Source: Thiocapsa roseopersicina
GTDB lineage: Bacteria > Pseudomonadota > Gammaproteobacteria > Chromatiales > Chromatiaceae
Length of the DNA: 64,000 bases
Direction of reading: 5' to 3'
Assembly (NCBI RefSeq): GCF_900106925.1
Contig: NZ_FNNZ01000003.1
Location: 290,092 to 354,091, forward strand
Shown here: positions 62,376 to 64,000 of the stretch, piece by piece
How positions within the stretch are numbered: position 1 is the first letter of the stretch
Layout of the letters: each line of letters begins with the position of its first letter
The notes under the pieces: model-generated
Seen by the model: the letters and a program-made list of their open reading frames with translations, nothing else
Databases searched by the model: none
What the model was told of the DNA's origin: nothing
Program-made: the position numbers and the translations under genes

Positions 62376-62945
62376 GTGTGCCACGCCTTCCTTGAAAGCC
62401 CCACGTTTTTCGCCGTGTTGCTGCACATCGACGAGGATCTCGCCGAGGCCGCCCGAGAGGCCGGTTGCCCTGCCTGCGGCGGCACGCTGCATCAGGCCGA
62501 CTACCCCCGTAAACCCCGCGGCTGTCCGGAGCCATGGCGCGCGGCGTTCGCGACGCGTCGCAGCTTCTGCTGTGCGCAGTGTCGGCGGCGCCTGACGCCG
62601 CGCTCGGTGCGGTTCCTGGGCCGGCGGGTCTATCTGGGCGTGGTCGTCGTGGTGGCCTCCGTGCGCCATACCGGGCATCACCCCCAAGCGGACGCCTTGG
62701 CCGCGACGCTGGCGGTCCCGATCCGCACCCTGCGGCGCTGGCAGACTTGGTGGCGGGAGCAGTTGGCGCAGACCCCGCTGTGGTGCGGCGCGCAGGGGGG
62801 CTTTGTGCCGCCGGTGGATCTGCAGCAGGCGCCGGGGAGTCTGCTCGAGCGCTTCCTCGGGGATGCCGCGGACGCCCTGGTGGCGTTGCTGCGCTTTTTA
62901 AGCCCCTTGACGAGTCGTTCGTGCAGGCTGCACGAGGGCGGCTGA
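62376..62945 (+). CDS. Insertion-element helper protein (DUF6431-like)
   Basis: About 189 residues from the GTG at 62376. The zinc-binding pairs GCPACGG and FCCAQCRRR, with HQADYPRKPRGCP between them, form a zinc ribbon; a helix-turn-helix-like end follows (LAATLAVPIRTLRRWQTWWR). Such proteins accompany rve transposases in many Chromatiaceae. The frame also extends upstream to a TTG at 62280. Confidence 0.75.
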   Translation: MCHAFLESPTFFAVLLHIDEDLAEAAREAGCPACGGTLHQADYPRKPRGCPEPWRAAFATRRSFCCAQCRRRLTPRSVRFLGRRVYLGVVVVVASVRHTGHHPQADALAATLAVPIRTLRRWQTWWREQLAQTPLWCGAQGGFVPPVDLQQAPGSLLERFLGDAADALVALLRFLSPLTSRSCRLHEGG

Positions 62946-63041
62946 CGCCACGCAGAGGATGCAGCTCGAAGGCGCCGGGGCACCCCGCTAGGCTGATCGC
63001 GAAGGTGCCGGAACCCCCGGCGCCGCAGCCGGGAGACCCCT

Positions 63042-64000
63042 ATGTCGATCCCCATCGAGGTTCCGCAACGCGAGCGTTGGGCCCGCGTGCGCTTTGCGAT
63101 CATTGGTCCCTTACTCGCCGCCCCGCCGCCGGACGGTGACTTGCAGGCGGCCTTGGCCACCCTGGCCGCCAAGACCTGGCGCCATCCCGTCACCGGCCTG
63201 GATGTTCGGTTCGGTGTGTCGACCCTCGAGCGCTGGTACTACGCCGCGCGCGCTGCCGCCGATCCGGTGGCGGTGCTGCGCAATCGCGTGCGCGCCGACC
63301 GCGGGGCCTTCCCGAGTGTGCTGCCCGCCGCACGCGAGGCCCTGCAGGCGCAGTACCGCGATCATCCCGGCTGGACCGCCCAGCTGCATCGCGACAACCT
63401 GGCCGCGACCCTCGCCGGCACCGCCACCCCGGTGCCGTCCTATCCGAGCGTGCGGCGCTACTTGAAGGCCCACGGGATGGTTCGCCGCGCCACCCCCAAG
63501 CGCGACACCGCCGGCGCGTTGGCCGCACGCGATCGCCTGGAGCAGCGCGAGGTGCGCAGCTTCGAGGTCGAATACGTCTCCGCGCTGTGGCACCTGGATT
63601 TCCACCACGGCTCGCGCAAGGTGCTCACGCCGTCCGGAACCTGGCTGACGCCGTTGCTGTTCGGCGTCATCGACGACCGCTCGCGCCTGGTCTGTCACCT
63701 GCAGTGGTACACCAACGAGACCGCCGAGGTGCTGGTGCACGGACTGTCGCAGGCGTTCATGAAGCGCGGCCTGCCGCGTGCCCTGATGACCGACAACGGC
63801 GCGGCGATGCTGGCCGAGGAGACCGTCGCCGGATTGGCCCGACTGGGCGTCCTGCACCAGACCACGCTGCCCTATTCACCGTACCAGAACGCCAAGCAGG
63901 AGGCCTTTTGGGGGCGCGTGGAAGGCCGTCTGATGGCGATGCTCGAAGGCGAGCCGGGGCTGACCTTGGACACCCTCAACCGCGCCACCCAAGCCTGGGT
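63042..64000 (+). CDS. DDE (rve) transposase, 3' end outside window
   Basis: 319 codons to the window edge from the ATG at 63042. The N-terminal helix-turn-helix part (GVSTLERWYYAARAAADP) precedes the integrase core: D in WHLDFHHGSRK, D in LMTDNGAAM and E in QEAFWGRVEGRL complete the DDE triad. It is probably the active enzyme of the element. Confidence 0.88.
   Translation, partial: MSIPIEVPQRERWARVRFAIIGPLLAAPPPDGDLQAALATLAAKTWRHPVTGLDVRFGVSTLERWYYAARAAADPVAVLRNRVRADRGAFPSVLPAAREALQAQYRDHPGWTAQLHRDNLAATLAGTATPVPSYPSVRRYLKAHGMVRRATPKRDTAGALAARDRLEQREVRSFEVEYVSALWHLDFHHGSRKVLTPSGTWLTPLLFGVIDDRSRLVCHLQWYTNETAEVLVHGLSQAFMKRGLPRALMTDNGAAMLAEETVAGLARLGVLHQTTLPYSPYQNAKQEAFWGRVEGRLMAMLEGEPGLTLDTLNRATQAW

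Larger units (their letters stand above)
62250..64000 (+). mobile_element. Two-gene insertion element, right end outside window
   Basis: The element spans a zinc-ribbon helper protein and an rve-type transposase on the plus strand. Its left edge is near 62235-62290, where the truncated MFS frame ends. Terminal repeats and a target duplication cannot be defined because the right end is missing. Confidence 0.7.

Overview
The window is high-GC (mostly about 65% G+C by eye), gammaproteobacterial-type DNA. The order nrdR-ribD-ribE-ribBA-ribH-nusB-thiL-pgpA is the classic gammaproteobacterial riboflavin locus. The many palindromic repeats, the SulP carrier, the CooC-like ATPase and the Fix-type remnants suggest a purple sulfur bacterium (Chromatiaceae, Thiocapsa-like). 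That placement is inference; no marker such as rRNA is present, and I see no rRNA, tRNA or CRISPR array.

Layout. 1-3240 (minus): bioF (runs off the left edge), an SDR oxidoreductase, a squalene/phytoene-synthase-like protein and ubiG. 3850-11613 (plus): glyA, nrdR, ribD, ribE, ribBA, ribH, nusB, thiL, pgpA, with a different palindromic repeat in each large rib-gene gap. 11723-15827 (minus): uspA, an in-frame rhombosortase-YajD (HNH) ORF, and a VIT/VWA surface protein whose C-terminus looks like a GlyGly-CTERM rhombosortase target; its promoter carries repeated operators. 15969-18236: an hsdR remnant and an FBT-type MFS transporter. 18237-31343: a large patatin, alanine dehydrogenase, exported and membrane proteins of unknown function, a lipoprotein lytic transglycosylase, and a 1,852-residue PAN/alpha-2-macroglobulin protein with an intact thioester motif.

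31338-39071 is a scarred defence and toxin-antitoxin island. It holds a hicA 3' remnant plus hicB, a core-binding-like protein, a decapitated hicB abutting a decapitated hsdM, a YhcG-type nuclease, hsdS, a duplicated hsdR 5' end, a complete hicB-hicA pair and a full hsdR with three unusual Cys4 modules. 39130-50366: a hybrid kinase plus a REC-GGDEF diguanylate cyclase, a CooC-like ATPase plus a metallo-hydrolase, a BON protein, and a SulP carrier with an extra soluble insert. 50491-52609 (minus): a methyltransferase cluster (ArsM-like, MddA-like).

53488-57294 is an ECF42-type sigma factor followed by two YCII/DGPF proteins and SnoaL-, VOC- and SRPBCC-fold proteins. Two intergenic sites match TGTCGA-N17-CGAC, the promoter type known for ECF42. 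57744-64000: a lipid kinase plus phosphodiesterase, fixC/fixX fragments, an unknown protein, and an MFS gene whose 5' part is lost next to a two-gene insertion element that runs off the right edge.

The most unusual signals are: an 86-89 bp intergenic element (five good copies and one decayed) whose only conserved parts are 12-bp terminal inverted repeats that co-vary; the Cys4 triplet in HsdR; the rhombosortase-nuclease fusion next to a likely substrate; and the ECF42 regulon.
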